Shown here: piece after piece, positions 9,015 to 17,390 of the stretch
Position numbering within the stretch: the first letter of the stretch is position 1
Layout: each line of letters opens with the position of its first letter
Origin: Peribacillus glennii
GTDB taxonomy: Bacteria > Bacillota > Bacilli > Bacillales > DSM-1321
Assembly: GCF_003429105.1 (NCBI RefSeq)
Contig: NZ_QVTD01000011.1
Span: 1-64,000, forward strand
Direction of reading: 5' to 3'
DNA: 64,000 bases
Notes under the pieces: generated by a model
What the model saw: only the letters and a program-made list of their open reading frames with translations
Databases searched by the model: none
Told to the model about the DNA's origin: nothing
Program-made: the position numbers and the translations under genes

Positions 9015-9176
9015 GCCTCGTGGCAAGGAAGGATAAAAAAGGGAATCACCAAGTAATATCCTTAATCGGGGAAATAAATGACAAAATATCGCAATCAGAT
9101 AGGAAAATCTATTTTTTATGTGAAAAAGCAAATAGTGATATAATATCCGGTAGAGTATATATTAGAGGTGACAATA

Positions 9177-9665
9177 GTGGCCATACATGTAGTATTATAT
9201 CAGCCTCAGATCCCTTCCAACACAGGAAACATTGCACGTACATGTGCAGCGACGGATACAGCGCTGCACTTGATTCGTCCGCTTGGCTTTTCGACGGACG
9301 ATAAAATGCTGAAACGGGCCGGACTGGATTACTGGGAGCATGTAAAGATCAATTATTATGACTCATTGGAAGAATTCTTTGAAAAAAATAAAGGCGGAGA
9401 ATTCTTTTATCTCTCTAAATTCGGGAAAAAGCCGCATACGACTTTTGATTACAGCAACAAAGAAAAGGAATATTACTTTGTGTTCGGCCGGGAGACAACC
9501 GGGCTGCCGAAAGAATTGATCCGTGAACAAATGGATCGCTGCCTGCGGATTCCAATGACGGATAAGGTACGTTCGCTTAACCTGTCCAACACCGCAGCCA
9601 TCCTTGTTTATGAAGCATTGCGGCAGCAAGATTACCGCAGTCTTGATATTGAAGGCAAACTTTAG
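9177..9665 (+). CDS. trmL: tRNA (cytidine/uridine 2'-O-ribose) methyltransferase TrmL
   Basis: A 162-residue SPOUT-family methyltransferase (CspR in B. subtilis) that 2'-O-methylates the wobble base of tRNA-Leu. N-terminal HVVLYQPQIPSNTGNIARTC and the knot region YYFVFGRETTGLPKELI, RIPMTDKVRSLNLSNTAAI are diagnostic. The GTG at 9177 is chosen because GAGGTG lies six bases upstream and the product then begins MAIHVVLYQP like its homologues; the GTG at 9168 is part of the ribosome site. It follows queG and yhbB, another tRNA-modification neighbourhood. Confidence 0.95.
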   Translation: MAIHVVLYQPQIPSNTGNIARTCAATDTALHLIRPLGFSTDDKMLKRAGLDYWEHVKINYYDSLEEFFEKNKGGEFFYLSKFGKKPHTTFDYSNKEKEYYFVFGRETTGLPKELIREQMDRCLRIPMTDKVRSLNLSNTAAILVYEALRQQDYRSLDIEGKL

Positions 9666-9788
9666 GCCAAATCTCCAAAAGGCATAGGGACGTGATAGAG
9701 TGTAAAGGTTTTTCTGTCACTCTCCTCCCAGCCTTACTTTGTTTTATCGGTAAACTATCTTTGGAAATACATATTGGGGTGAAGAATT

Positions 9789-10538
9789 ATGAATGAAGTA
9801 ATAGAACGAATATTAAACCATCGCTCTATTCGATCTTTTGAGGACAAGCCGTTGACGGAAGATCAGATACATACGATAATTGAATCCGCCCAAGCGGCGT
9901 CTTCTTCAAGTTTTATTCAGGCATACACCATTATTGGTGTTACAGACCGGAAGAAGAAAGCTGCACTCGCCCAGGTTGCGGGCTCGCAGGAATATGTTGA
10001 AAAGAATGGGCACTTATTTGTGTTTTGCGCGGACTTACACAGGCATGACGTAATTGCAGAAATGGAAAATAAAGATCTCGGAGAGCCGCTTGAGAGTACG
10101 GAAAAATTCATGGTCGCCTGCATTGATGCAGCGCTGGCTGCGCAAAATGCCTCACTGGCAGCAGAATCGATGGGGCTTGGAATTTGTTATATCGGCGGGA
10201 TTCGGAATGATCTTCCGGCGGTATCGGAGATTTTACAAATTCCAACAAGGGTGGTTCCGCTTTTTGGATTGACAGTGGGTTACCCGGAGAAAATTACGGA
10301 TAAGAAACCTAGGCTTCCGCTTACAAATGTGTACCATATAAACGGCTACCAGCAGGAAAAAGATACCTTTATCGCTGAATTAAGAGAATATAATGACATT
10401 GTTTCCCGTTACTATTTGGAAAGAACCGGCGGAAAACGGGCTGACACATGGACAGGTCAAATCGCTTCAATGCTGGAGAAGAAAAGCCGGATGTATATGA
10501 AGGAGTTTGTGGAGAAACAGGGTCTGAATAAAAGATAA
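9789..10538 (+). CDS. nfrA: FMN-dependent NAD(P)H oxidoreductase NfrA
   Basis: A 249-residue nitroreductase-family flavoprotein, the same length as B. subtilis NfrA1. The N-terminal ILNHRSIRSFEDKPLTE contributes to FMN binding; ESMGLGICYIGGIRN and VVPLFGLTVGYP complete the fold. NfrA enzymes reduce FMN, nitro compounds, quinones and disulfides and are induced by heat and thiol stress in B. subtilis. ATG start with TTGGGGTGAAG upstream. It is monocistronic with a strong terminator just behind the stop codon. Confidence 0.93.
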   Translation: MNEVIERILNHRSIRSFEDKPLTEDQIHTIIESAQAASSSSFIQAYTIIGVTDRKKKAALAQVAGSQEYVEKNGHLFVFCADLHRHDVIAEMENKDLGEPLESTEKFMVACIDAALAAQNASLAAESMGLGICYIGGIRNDLPAVSEILQIPTRVVPLFGLTVGYPEKITDKKPRLPLTNVYHINGYQQEKDTFIAELREYNDIVSRYYLERTGGKRADTWTGQIASMLEKKSRMYMKEFVEKQGLNKR

Positions 10539-10563
10539 AAAGCTGCCAAATGGCAGCTTTTTA
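10537..10563. terminator. Bidirectional terminator between nfrA and the 29-residue gene
   Basis: AAAAAGCTGCC / GGCAGCTTTTT with a short loop; A- and T-runs on both sides suit both strands. Confidence 0.9.
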
Positions 10564-10571
10564 GGTAGGCT

Positions 10572-10661
10572 TTATTTTACACCGGGTTTATCATTGTAAC
10601 CACCAGTGAAAATGGCAGCTAAAAATGCAACAGAAACAGCAATGATTAATATTGTCCCCAC
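10572..10661 (-). CDS. 29-residue single-span membrane peptide
   Basis: GTG start preceded by AAGGGGGC seven bases upstream on the minus strand. The peptide begins MGTILIIAVSVAFLAAIFTG, one hydrophobic helix with a short charged tail ending NDKPGVK. A longer frame of 68 residues begins at 10778, but a promoter-like TTCACA-17-TATAAT at 10795-10767 places that start upstream of transcription, favouring the short product. The gene then runs into the terminator shared with nfrA. No family is recognised. Small one-helix proteins of Bacilli often have regulatory or spore-associated roles, which is only a general analogy. Confidence 0.6.
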   Translation of the reverse strand: MGTILIIAVSVAFLAAIFTGGYNDKPGVK

Positions 10662-10766
10662 TATGTAGCCCCCTTTTTTGCATAATATAGTGCGTCGCTT
10701 GCTTAACGAATCCGCGGTTTGCAGGCGGTGTTCTTCGTTTAATGCCACGAGAATAAGTATGGGAAT

Positions 10767-10795
10767 ATTATACCCCATTTTTATATGGGTGTGAA
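10767..10795 (-). promoter_or_regulatory. SigA-type promoter for the 29-residue membrane peptide
   Basis: On the minus strand TTCACA (complement of 10790-10795), a 17-nt spacer and TATAAT (complement of 10767-10772). This is a near-consensus vegetative promoter predicting a start near 10760 and an untranslated leader of about 100 nt. Confidence 0.65.
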
Positions 10796-10988
10796 TGAAA
10801 ACGGTTATACTTTTTTGTTGATCACAGTTTATTCACAAATTTTTCAATATTAAAAAACCGACGGACTCGCTGTTTTGAGCCATTTTGACCAGCAAGGTTT
10901 CCCTCTTTTCGCATCCTTATACATGTTTGGCTAAAACCGGGCATAGAGTAGAGTATCATCTCTGAAAGTAACAAGGGGAGGTTCCTTA

Positions 10989-12887
10989 ATGGATATTTTA
11001 AAGAAGATTGAAAAGTACAGAGAAGATGAACAGAAGCTGAAATGGGAAGGCACCTTCGCGGAATATTTGGAGATTGTAAGAGAACAGCCAAGGGTTGCTC
11101 AGTCTGCTCATTCACGAGTTTATAACATGATCAGAGATGCCGGTATAGAAGAAGTCAATGGAACCCGTAAATACAATTTCTTCAGTGGCCAGCTCTTCGG
11201 CCTTGAGGAGTCGCTTGAGAGGCTGGTGGAGGAATATTTTCATCCGGCTGCCAAACGGCTTGATGTAAGAAAAAGAATTTTGCTTTTGATGGGCCCTGTT
11301 TCAGGAGGGAAATCGACACTTGTGGCGATGTTAAAGCGGGGGCTTGAAGCATATTCCCTGCGAAACCAGGGGGCGATATATGCTATCAAAGGCTGCCCAA
11401 TGCATGAAGACCCGCTGCACCTTATCCCGCAGCATTTGCGTGAGGATTTTCATGAGGAATATGGCATTCGGATTGAAGGAAATTTATCCCCGCTGAATGT
11501 CATGCGGCTGGAAAAGGATTACGGGGGCCGAATAGAAGACGTGATAGTCGAAAGAATCTTCCTTTCGGAGGATAAGCGTGTCGGAATTGGAACGTTCAGT
11601 CCTTCTGACCCGAAATCACAGGATATCGCAGATTTGACAGGAAGTATTGACTTTTCGACGATTGCCCAATATGGTTCGGAATCCGATCCGCGCGCCTATC
11701 GGTTTGATGGCGAGCTAAACAAGGCAAACCGGGGCATGATGGAATTCCAGGAAATGCTGAAATGTGACGAGAAATTCTTATGGCACTTGCTTTCCCTCAC
11801 ACAGGAAGGAAACTTTAAGGCAGGGCGGTTCGCGTTGATTAGTGCTGATGAGTTGATTGTCGCACACACGAATGAAACCGAATATAAGTCATTCATTGCC
11901 AATAAGAAAAATGAAGCACTCCATTCAAGGATTATCGTAATGCCGATCCCATATAACCTGAAGGTGAGTCAAGAAGAAAAAATTTATGAGAAAATGATCC
12001 GTGAGAGCGATGTGTCGGATGTCCATATCGCCCCTCATACCCTTAAAGTAGCCGCGATGTTTACCATCCTTACGAGGTTGAAGGATCCCAAGAAAGGTGA
12101 CATCGACCTCGTGAAGAAGTTGAGGCTGTATGATGGCGAAAATGTGGAGGGTTATAATTCAGCAGATATTACCGAGCTTAAGAAAGAACACCCGGATGAA
12201 GGGATGAGCGGTATTGATCCGCGCTATGTGATTAACCGCATATCATCGACCATCATCCGCAAAGAAGACAATCCGTCCATTAATGCCCTTGATGTACTCC
12301 GCTCATTAAAGGAAGGCTTGGACCAGCATCCTTCCATCACGAATGAGCTCAGGGAGCGATACCTGAATTTTATCTCGCTCGCACGGAAGGAATACGATGC
12401 GATTGCGAAAAATGAAGTGCAAAAGGCCTTTGTGTATTCCTATGAAGAATCAGCCAAGACGCTTATGGATAATTATCTGGATAATGTAGAAGCTTACTGC
12501 AACAAATCAAAGCTGCGCGACCCGCTTACCGGGGAAGAAATTTCTCCAGATGAAAAGCTGATGCGTTCCATTGAGGAGCAGATCGGCATTTCTGAAAACG
12601 CGAAAAAAGCATTCCGAGAAGAAATCCTGATCCGTATATCTGCATATGCACGCAAAGGGAAACGGTTCGACTACAATTCCCATGACCGCTTGCGTGAAGC
12701 GATCCAAAAGAAATTGTTTGCTGATTTGAAGGATGTAGTAAAAATTACCACATCCACAAAGACCCCGGATGAAAACCAACTGAAGAAAGTGAATGAAGTA
12801 GTCGCAAGGCTTATTGAAGAGCATGGATATAATTCCACCTCTGCAAATGAATTGTTAAGGTATGTTGGCAGTTTATTGAACAGATAG
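10989..12887 (+). CDS. prkA: PrkA, AAA+ serine protein kinase/Lon-like protease
   Basis: A 632-residue protein matching Bacillus PrkA in length and sequence. An AAA+ region carries Walker A GPVSGGKST near residue 100 and the C-terminal part contains the PrkA kinase-like domain. PrkA was described as a serine kinase and more recently as an ATP-dependent protease. In B. subtilis it belongs to the SigE regulon and supports sporulation. ATG start with AGGGGAGGT upstream. It co-occurs with yhbH and spoVR in many genomes; both are also in this window (15306 and 53191) but not adjacent. A terminator follows. Confidence 0.96.
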   Translation: MDILKKIEKYREDEQKLKWEGTFAEYLEIVREQPRVAQSAHSRVYNMIRDAGIEEVNGTRKYNFFSGQLFGLEESLERLVEEYFHPAAKRLDVRKRILLLMGPVSGGKSTLVAMLKRGLEAYSLRNQGAIYAIKGCPMHEDPLHLIPQHLREDFHEEYGIRIEGNLSPLNVMRLEKDYGGRIEDVIVERIFLSEDKRVGIGTFSPSDPKSQDIADLTGSIDFSTIAQYGSESDPRAYRFDGELNKANRGMMEFQEMLKCDEKFLWHLLSLTQEGNFKAGRFALISADELIVAHTNETEYKSFIANKKNEALHSRIIVMPIPYNLKVSQEEKIYEKMIRESDVSDVHIAPHTLKVAAMFTILTRLKDPKKGDIDLVKKLRLYDGENVEGYNSADITELKKEHPDEGMSGIDPRYVINRISSTIIRKEDNPSINALDVLRSLKEGLDQHPSITNELRERYLNFISLARKEYDAIAKNEVQKAFVYSYEESAKTLMDNYLDNVEAYCNKSKLRDPLTGEEISPDEKLMRSIEEQIGISENAKKAFREEILIRISAYARKGKRFDYNSHDRLREAIQKKLFADLKDVVKITTSTKTPDENQLKKVNEVVARLIEEHGYNSTSANELLRYVGSLLNR

Positions 12888-12897
12888 CAATTAAAAT

Positions 12898-12929
12898 GGC
12901 CTGCCGAATTTGGCAGGTTTCTTTTTTTA
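12898..12929 (+). terminator. Terminator of prkA
   Basis: CCTGCC / GGCAGG stem with loop GAATTT followed by TTTCTTTTTTT. Confidence 0.85.
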
Positions 12930-12965
12930 CCTGTACTGTTATGAAAAAAATTTAGAATTTTTGAA

Positions 12966-13055
12966 TCAACCAGGAGGTGGGTAATAAGATGAATGTGAAG
13001 CGCTATCAATAAGGCGTCAGCCTGGTTGAATACTTCTCTACCTTGCGGGAAAGGT
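12966..13055 (+). promoter_or_regulatory. Structured leader with a seven-codon mini-ORF
   Basis: TCAACCAGG (12966-12974) is exactly complementary to CCTGGTTGA (13021-13029). Between the arms lie a perfect AGGAGGTGG site and a seven-codon ORF (MNVKRYQ) at 12989-13012. A second hairpin TACCTT / AAGGTA follows at about 13038-13055, just before the ribosome site of the 52-residue gene. The arrangement resembles a translated leader that could sequester or expose its own ribosome site. The structure is seen in the sequence; the regulatory role is inference. Confidence 0.45.
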
Positions 13056-13078
13056 AAGGATAAAGGAGATGGTGTCTG

Positions 13079-13237
13079 TTGAAAAGGAATAATCCCAACC
13101 GGGAAACAGAACGGATAGTTGCCCCAGGTTTTCATTATGATGATGAGATAAACAAAAGTGCAACGCCAGGAGAGATTGAAAAAGGCGAATATACGCATGT
13201 AACCAGATTGTCTCTTGATGAGGTGGATCCAAGTTGA
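13079..13237 (+). CDS. 52-residue acidic protein, unrecognised
   Basis: TTG start with AAAGGAG about ten bases upstream. The protein is hydrophilic and acidic (starting MKRNNPNRETERIVAPGFHY, ending SLDEVDPS), with no cysteine or hydrophobic helix. A strong terminator follows the stop codon directly, which supports a real transcription unit. It lies behind the structured mini-ORF leader, between prkA and an alpha/beta hydrolase. Small acidic proteins like this are frequent among sporulation genes, but I cannot name a family. Confidence 0.6.
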   Translation: MKRNNPNRETERIVAPGFHYDDEINKSATPGEIEKGEYTHVTRLSLDEVDPS

Positions 13238-13264
13238 AACCCTGCCGTATGGCAGGGTTTCTTT
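13237..13264 (+). terminator. Terminator of the 52-residue gene
   Basis: AAACCCTGCC / GGCAGGGTTT, GTAT loop, followed by CTTT. Confidence 0.85.
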
Positions 13265-13369
13265 GCGCTTTTAGAAAATTTTCACCTATATATTAGTGCT
13301 ATTACTCTAGTGATATCTCGCTAAAATAATTTATAATATTCTTAACTTTCAAAAAAGGAAGTGTTAAGT

Positions 13370-14188
13370 ATGAAAAAACAGTTATTTATCGACGGGAAAC
13401 AAGTTTCCTATCTCGATGAAGGGGAGGCAGGTTGGCCGGCTGTCTTGATGGTTCATGGGAATCCAGAATCATCACTCCTGTGGAAAGATATTATCCCTGC
13501 GGTCGAGAAGTCCGGTTACCGGGCCATTGCTCCTGATCTTCCGGGTTTTGGAGAAAGCGACCCTTTTGATGGCCCCTCGACGTGGGAAGCCTATGTCGCA
13601 TTTGTTTCACAGTTCCTCGGGGAATTAAATCTGAGAAATGTCCATCTCTTTGTGCATGATTGGGGAGGCGGTATTGGACTCATGTGGGCTTGCCAAAACG
13701 CGGACAAGGTGAGAAGCCTTTTTATTACGGATACAATTTTTTCTCCGGATTATACCTGGCATACCCTCGCTCAACAGTGGAGAACAACTGGAGTGGGTGA
13801 ACAGATTATTCAAGGCATGTCCGATTGGGAGTTTTGGCAGGCAGCCATGAATAAGCAGATTCCAGGCATTTCAGAGGATGTATTAGCTGATTTCTTTAAG
13901 GTAGTGGCGTATCCAGAAAGGAAAAACGTAATTCTTGACCTGTATCGTTCCGGGGATATGGAAAAGGTAATCCCTTACAAGCCAAAGCTCCGTGAGATTT
14001 CTGGCCCGGTTACAATTGTTTGGGGAGAGGATGACCCATATATCCCCCAGGAGTTTGGAATCAGAATGAAGAAGGAAGATTTTCCACAGGCAACTTTCCA
14101 TTTGATCCCCGGAGCGGGACACTTCATCCATATTGAAGCAGCGGATGCGGTATGCCAACTTGTTGAGGAACACTTTAAAAAAATATAA
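13370..14188 (+). CDS. Alpha/beta hydrolase, haloalkane dehalogenase-like
   Basis: A 272-residue soluble hydrolase. Visible catalytic elements are HGNPESSLLW after the second strand, the nucleophile elbow VHDWGGGIGL with Asp instead of Ser, a candidate acid in WGEDDPYIP and the base in GAGHFIHIE. Asp nucleophile followed by Trp plus Asn in HGNP is the set used by haloalkane dehalogenases. The acid after strand 7 would fit subfamily I or III; epoxide hydrolases are the main alternative. The ATG at 13370 is used because AAAGGAA lies nine bases before it; the GTG at 13361 abuts that site. Substrate unknown. Confidence 0.85.
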   Translation: MKKQLFIDGKQVSYLDEGEAGWPAVLMVHGNPESSLLWKDIIPAVEKSGYRAIAPDLPGFGESDPFDGPSTWEAYVAFVSQFLGELNLRNVHLFVHDWGGGIGLMWACQNADKVRSLFITDTIFSPDYTWHTLAQQWRTTGVGEQIIQGMSDWEFWQAAMNKQIPGISEDVLADFFKVVAYPERKNVILDLYRSGDMEKVIPYKPKLREISGPVTIVWGEDDPYIPQEFGIRMKKEDFPQATFHLIPGAGHFIHIEAADAVCQLVEEHFKKI

Positions 14189-14430
14189 CAATTAATCACA
14201 AAGCACAACAATCTGGATGAAATAGTCGAAGATGGCTTGGATGCTTTAAGTTAAGATAAGGATTAGATAGAAATTCTTTGTAAAGCTCAAAGTAAGGGAT
14301 ATCGCAAGGGCAATCATTCCGGCTCCCAGCTGTTTGCGTATTCAGTGAATAAAAACATGAAGAGGATATCCCCATTCCTGGATAGGATTGAACGTACGTC
14401 CCTGTCGAAGAAATGGGGTTTTCCTGTAAC

Positions 14431-14640
14431 CTAAATAGTCACGTCCAATCCATGTTCTTCAAGTTTCACTATGATTTGCTGGAGGGAAATTTTTTCGTTT
14501 TCGAACTCGACTTTTATTTCACCGTCATTTGTATCGAACATAGCCCTTATAATTCCATCACTTTGAAGCAAAAGCGATTCCACATTTTGAATGTCACTGC
14601 CGGAAGTAGCCTCTTTCACAAAAATTGTAGCGTTTTCCAT
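14431..14640 (-). CDS. HMA-like small protein lacking the CxxC metal site
   Basis: 69 residues with the beta-alpha-beta-beta-alpha-beta pattern of copper-chaperone (HMA) domains: MENATIFVKEAT, a helix (DIQNVESLLLQ), GIIRAMFDTNDGEIKVEFE, then ISLQQIIVKLEEHGLDVTI. The usual MxCxxC loop is replaced by EATSGSD, so it cannot bind Cu in the classical way. The second of two adjacent ATGs is chosen because AAGGAG lies seven bases upstream. It is a lone minus-strand gene. Function unknown; a degenerate or repurposed ferredoxin-like fold is the best description. Confidence 0.68.
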   Translation of the reverse strand: MENATIFVKEATSGSDIQNVESLLLQSDGIIRAMFDTNDGEIKVEFENEKISLQQIIVKLEEHGLDVTI

Positions 14641-14765
14641 CATCAGTCTCCTTTCCACCAATTACTGTCTACTTTATCTATACCCTGTTGAGCAGAAGAT
14701 ATGACACAGCCTGCGTTAGTTTACCGTGGACCAACAACGGGTAAAAGCATTCAGAGGTGATTAAT

Positions 14766-14945
14766 ATGGACAAAGGACTGAAAAAGGAATATGTGCCTGA
14801 AAACAGTTCGATGGCAAAAGATTTAAAAGAAATGAAAGACCTCGGCAATCAAATGGAGAATTTAAGAACAAACGAAGAGCTGAAAGAATGGAATAAACGT
14901 CCCGGTACTGTACAGCATGAAGAAGTGGAAGTTAAGCCGGAATAG
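14766..14945 (+). CDS. 59-residue highly charged protein, unrecognised
   Basis: The ATG at 14766 follows AGAGGTGA at a suitable distance. The product is hydrophilic and helix-prone (MAKDLKEMKDLGNQMENLRT around 15-34) with an acidic tail ending VEVKPE, and it lacks cysteine. A terminator follows at 14951. It has the look of a small sporulation or stress protein, but no family is recognised. Confidence 0.68.
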   Translation: MDKGLKKEYVPENSSMAKDLKEMKDLGNQMENLRTNEELKEWNKRPGTVQHEEVEVKPE

Positions 14946-14950
14946 ATAAA

Positions 14951-14977
14951 GTCTCCAGTGGTTTGGAGGCTTTTTTT
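14951..14977 (+). terminator. Terminator of the 59-residue gene
   Basis: GTCTCCA / TGGAGGC stem followed by TTTTTTT. Confidence 0.85.
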
Positions 14978-15305
14978 GTACGTTAAAAAGTTTTTTTCTT
15001 CTTTAAAGAATTAAAGAGAAGAAATCGATTTCAGCTCTTTGGTAGAAAAGCCGGTTTTACTATTCCTATCAATACCTTATCTGTAAGCTTGTCTTTTTTT
15101 ATTGTACATTCACCCGTTATCAAAATTTTTTGTAAATTATTTGCTGTCCGCGCATAAGATAGAGTAAACCCTTACTTTACTAATTTTAGCTTTGCAAAAG
15201 GAACTGAAAGATACCTTTAGAGAAATTAAAAAATTTTTTTCACACTACGTTATCTTATGCTTGGTTATGGAAGAATGTGCAAGAAGAAATAAGGAGGGGA
15301 AGAAT
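14978..15305. promoter_or_regulatory. Upstream region of yhbH
   Basis: 328 nt without a confident gene. It contains the imperfect dyad TTCTTCTTTAA / TTAAAGAGAAGAA at about 14996-15025. At about 15153-15160 CATAAGAT resembles the SigE -10 element CATACAAT, preceded by an AT-rich AAATTATT; B. subtilis yhbH is SigE-dependent. The yhbH frame is open upstream to a TTG at 15192, but without a ribosome site there. Confidence 0.4.
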
Positions 15306-16478
15306 ATGTCAGAAGAGAACAATCATCAGTTTGTGATTTCTAAGGAAGATTGGTCCCTCCACCGGAAAGGCTATGACGACCAGCAGCGGCACCAGGAAAA
15401 AGTACAAGAAGCGATCAAGAATAATCTGCCGGATTTAATTTCCGAAGAAAGCATTATCATGTCAAACGGACACGATGTTGTTAAAATCCCGATTCGCTCT
15501 TTGGATGAATATAAAATACGTTATAATTATGACAAAAATAAGCATGTAGGACAGGGAGAAGGCGAGAGCCAGGTGGGAGATGTAGTAGCCAGGGACGGTT
15601 CGCCATCACAGCAGAAGGGCCCGGGTAAAGGGCAGGGGGCCGGAGATCAGGCCGGTGAAGATTATTATGAAGCCGAAGTTTCAATGATGGAAATTGAAGA
15701 GGCATTATTCAGCCAATTGGAGCTTCCGAACCTTCAGCAAAAGGAACGCGACGAAAACAGGGTGGAGAATATCGAATTCAACGATATCCGGAAAACAGGG
15801 CTCATGGGCAACATTGATAAAAAGAAGACAATGATGACCGCTTTCAAACGCAACGCTCTCACCGGCAACCCGGGATTTCACCCTATTTACCAGGAGGATT
15901 TGAAATTCAAAACCTGGAATGAAGTCATAAAGCCTGATTCTAAAGCGGTGGTATTGGCAATGATGGACACTTCAGGTTCGATGGGCCTCTGGGAAAAATA
16001 CATGGCACGCAGCTTTTTCTTTTGGATGACCCGGTTTTTGCGGACAAAATATGAAACTGTCGAAATTGAATTTATTGCCCACCATACCGAAGCAAAAATT
16101 GTTCCGGAAGAGGACTTTTTCACAAAGGGAGAAAGTGGCGGGACCATTTGTTCATCCGTATACCGGAAAGCGTTGGAACTCATCGATTATAAATACGATC
16201 CAATGAGGTATAACATCTACCCATTCCATTTTTCCGACGGCGACAACCTCACATCCGATAATGCCCGCTGCGTCAAACTCGTCGAGCAGCTTATGAAGTC
16301 GTGCAACATGTTCGGATATGGCGAGGTCAACCAGTACAATCGCCATTCAACCCTTATGAGCGCCTACAAAAACATCAACAATGAAAAATTCCGTTATTAT
16401 ATCTTAAAGCAAAAAGCAGACGTGTTCCATGCGATGAAGAGCTTTTTCAAGAGTGAAGAGACAAAACAGTATGCATGA
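15306..16478 (+). CDS. yhbH: YhbH, VWA-like sporulation protein
   Basis: 390 residues, close to the 392 of B. subtilis YhbH (DUF444). The start at 15306 follows AGGAGGGG and gives [20 protein letters not shown], as in homologues; the longer frame from 15192 has no support. Key features are [35 protein letters not shown], a Gly/Gln-rich linker and a von Willebrand A-like core with [14 protein letters not shown] near 219, a MIDAS-type motif. YhbH-type proteins pair genetically with PrkA and SpoVR. A terminator follows immediately. Confidence 0.95.
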   Translation: MSEENNHQFVISKEDWSLHRKGYDDQQRHQEKVQEAIKNNLPDLISEESIIMSNGHDVVKIPIRSLDEYKIRYNYDKNKHVGQGEGESQVGDVVARDGSPSQQKGPGKGQGAGDQAGEDYYEAEVSMMEIEEALFSQLELPNLQQKERDENRVENIEFNDIRKTGLMGNIDKKKTMMTAFKRNALTGNPGFHPIYQEDLKFKTWNEVIKPDSKAVVLAMMDTSGSMGLWEKYMARSFFFWMTRFLRTKYETVEIEFIAHHTEAKIVPEEDFFTKGESGGTICSSVYRKALELIDYKYDPMRYNIYPFHFSDGDNLTSDNARCVKLVEQLMKSCNMFGYGEVNQYNRHSTLMSAYKNINNEKFRYYILKQKADVFHAMKSFFKSEETKQYA

Positions 16479-16520
16479 ATTTACCCCGACAGGCAATAAC
16501 CTGTCGGGTAAATTCTTTTT
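16478..16520 (+). terminator. Terminator of yhbH
   Basis: AATTTACCCCGACAGG pairs with CCTGTCGGGTAAATT (one bulged C), followed by CTTTTTT. Confidence 0.9.
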
Positions 16521-16758
16521 TATCAACTCCCGGCCTTCTGCTGCTGTTCGAGCAATAGAAATTGGCAAATTAGTATTTGTGAGAAGCTTTTATATAATTA
16601 CAACAATAAACATGCCGATACATTTGGCCTGTTTATATCTTCCTGCAGGTTAAAGAATGTACGGGTCGCACTCATACAGCAAAAAAGCCGTGAATAATAA
16701 ATCAAGCCTGTCACACATCGTCATGAAGGCTGGATTTTATATAGATAGGAAGGTTTAT

Positions 16759-17370
16759 ATGTTAAAATTTTGGAGGAAATTTGGTTTGGTTATGGCCGGG
16801 GGGAGCATTCAGGGATTCGGAATGGGGATTTTTTTATTTCCCCATGCCATCCCTTCTGGTGGTGCAGGCGGCCTGGCTGTGCTCTTGAACCATTTTTTTT
16901 ATCTGAATATTGGACTTGCCCTCTGGCTTGTGAACTTTTCAATGCTGATGCTTGCGATGAAATACCTAGGGAACCGGGCCACGTTATGGACAATGATGTC
17001 CATGACGGTTACTTCACTTGCTATATACGCATCCCAGCAAACATTTAATTTTGTTAAAGGAGACGTTTGGATAGATTTGTGTCTTGGCTCGGTATTCCTG
17101 GGAACCGGCGTCGGCCTTCTTCTAAGGGAAGGCGTCTCCAACGGGGGAGTTGGAGTCATCGCCTTGATCATATCAAATTCAAGAAGCATATTGCCGGGTA
17201 AACCGCTTTTTTTCATTAATGGTCTTATCTTTATCCTTACTGCATTGATCATTAAGTGGGAAATCATCGTTCAAGCTATATTGAGCCAATGGATTTCGAC
17301 CATCCTTGTCGATATTATCTGCAAAATGGAATTCCATCAAAACTATACCATTGGATGGAGGAAAAAATAG
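16759..17370 (+). CDS. YitT/YczE/YyaS-family membrane protein
   Basis: 203 residues with about five or six hydrophobic helices. N-terminal GFGMGIFLFPHAIPSGGAGGLAVLL and the later LGTGVGLLLREGVSNGGVGVIALI are the twin Gly-rich motifs of this family. Its length fits the short YczE/YyaS branch without a C-terminal DUF2179 domain. The ATG at 16759 follows AGGAAGG by five bases; the frame extends to 16657 without a ribosome site. Transport role and substrate are unknown. It is convergent with the MFS gene, with only about 20 nt between stops. Confidence 0.86.
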   Translation: MLKFWRKFGLVMAGGSIQGFGMGIFLFPHAIPSGGAGGLAVLLNHFFYLNIGLALWLVNFSMLMLAMKYLGNRATLWTMMSMTVTSLAIYASQQTFNFVKGDVWIDLCLGSVFLGTGVGLLLREGVSNGGVGVIALIISNSRSILPGKPLFFINGLIFILTALIIKWEIIVQAILSQWISTILVDIICKMEFHQNYTIGWRKK

Positions 17371-17390
17371 CTGGCAATGAATTTCCCATT

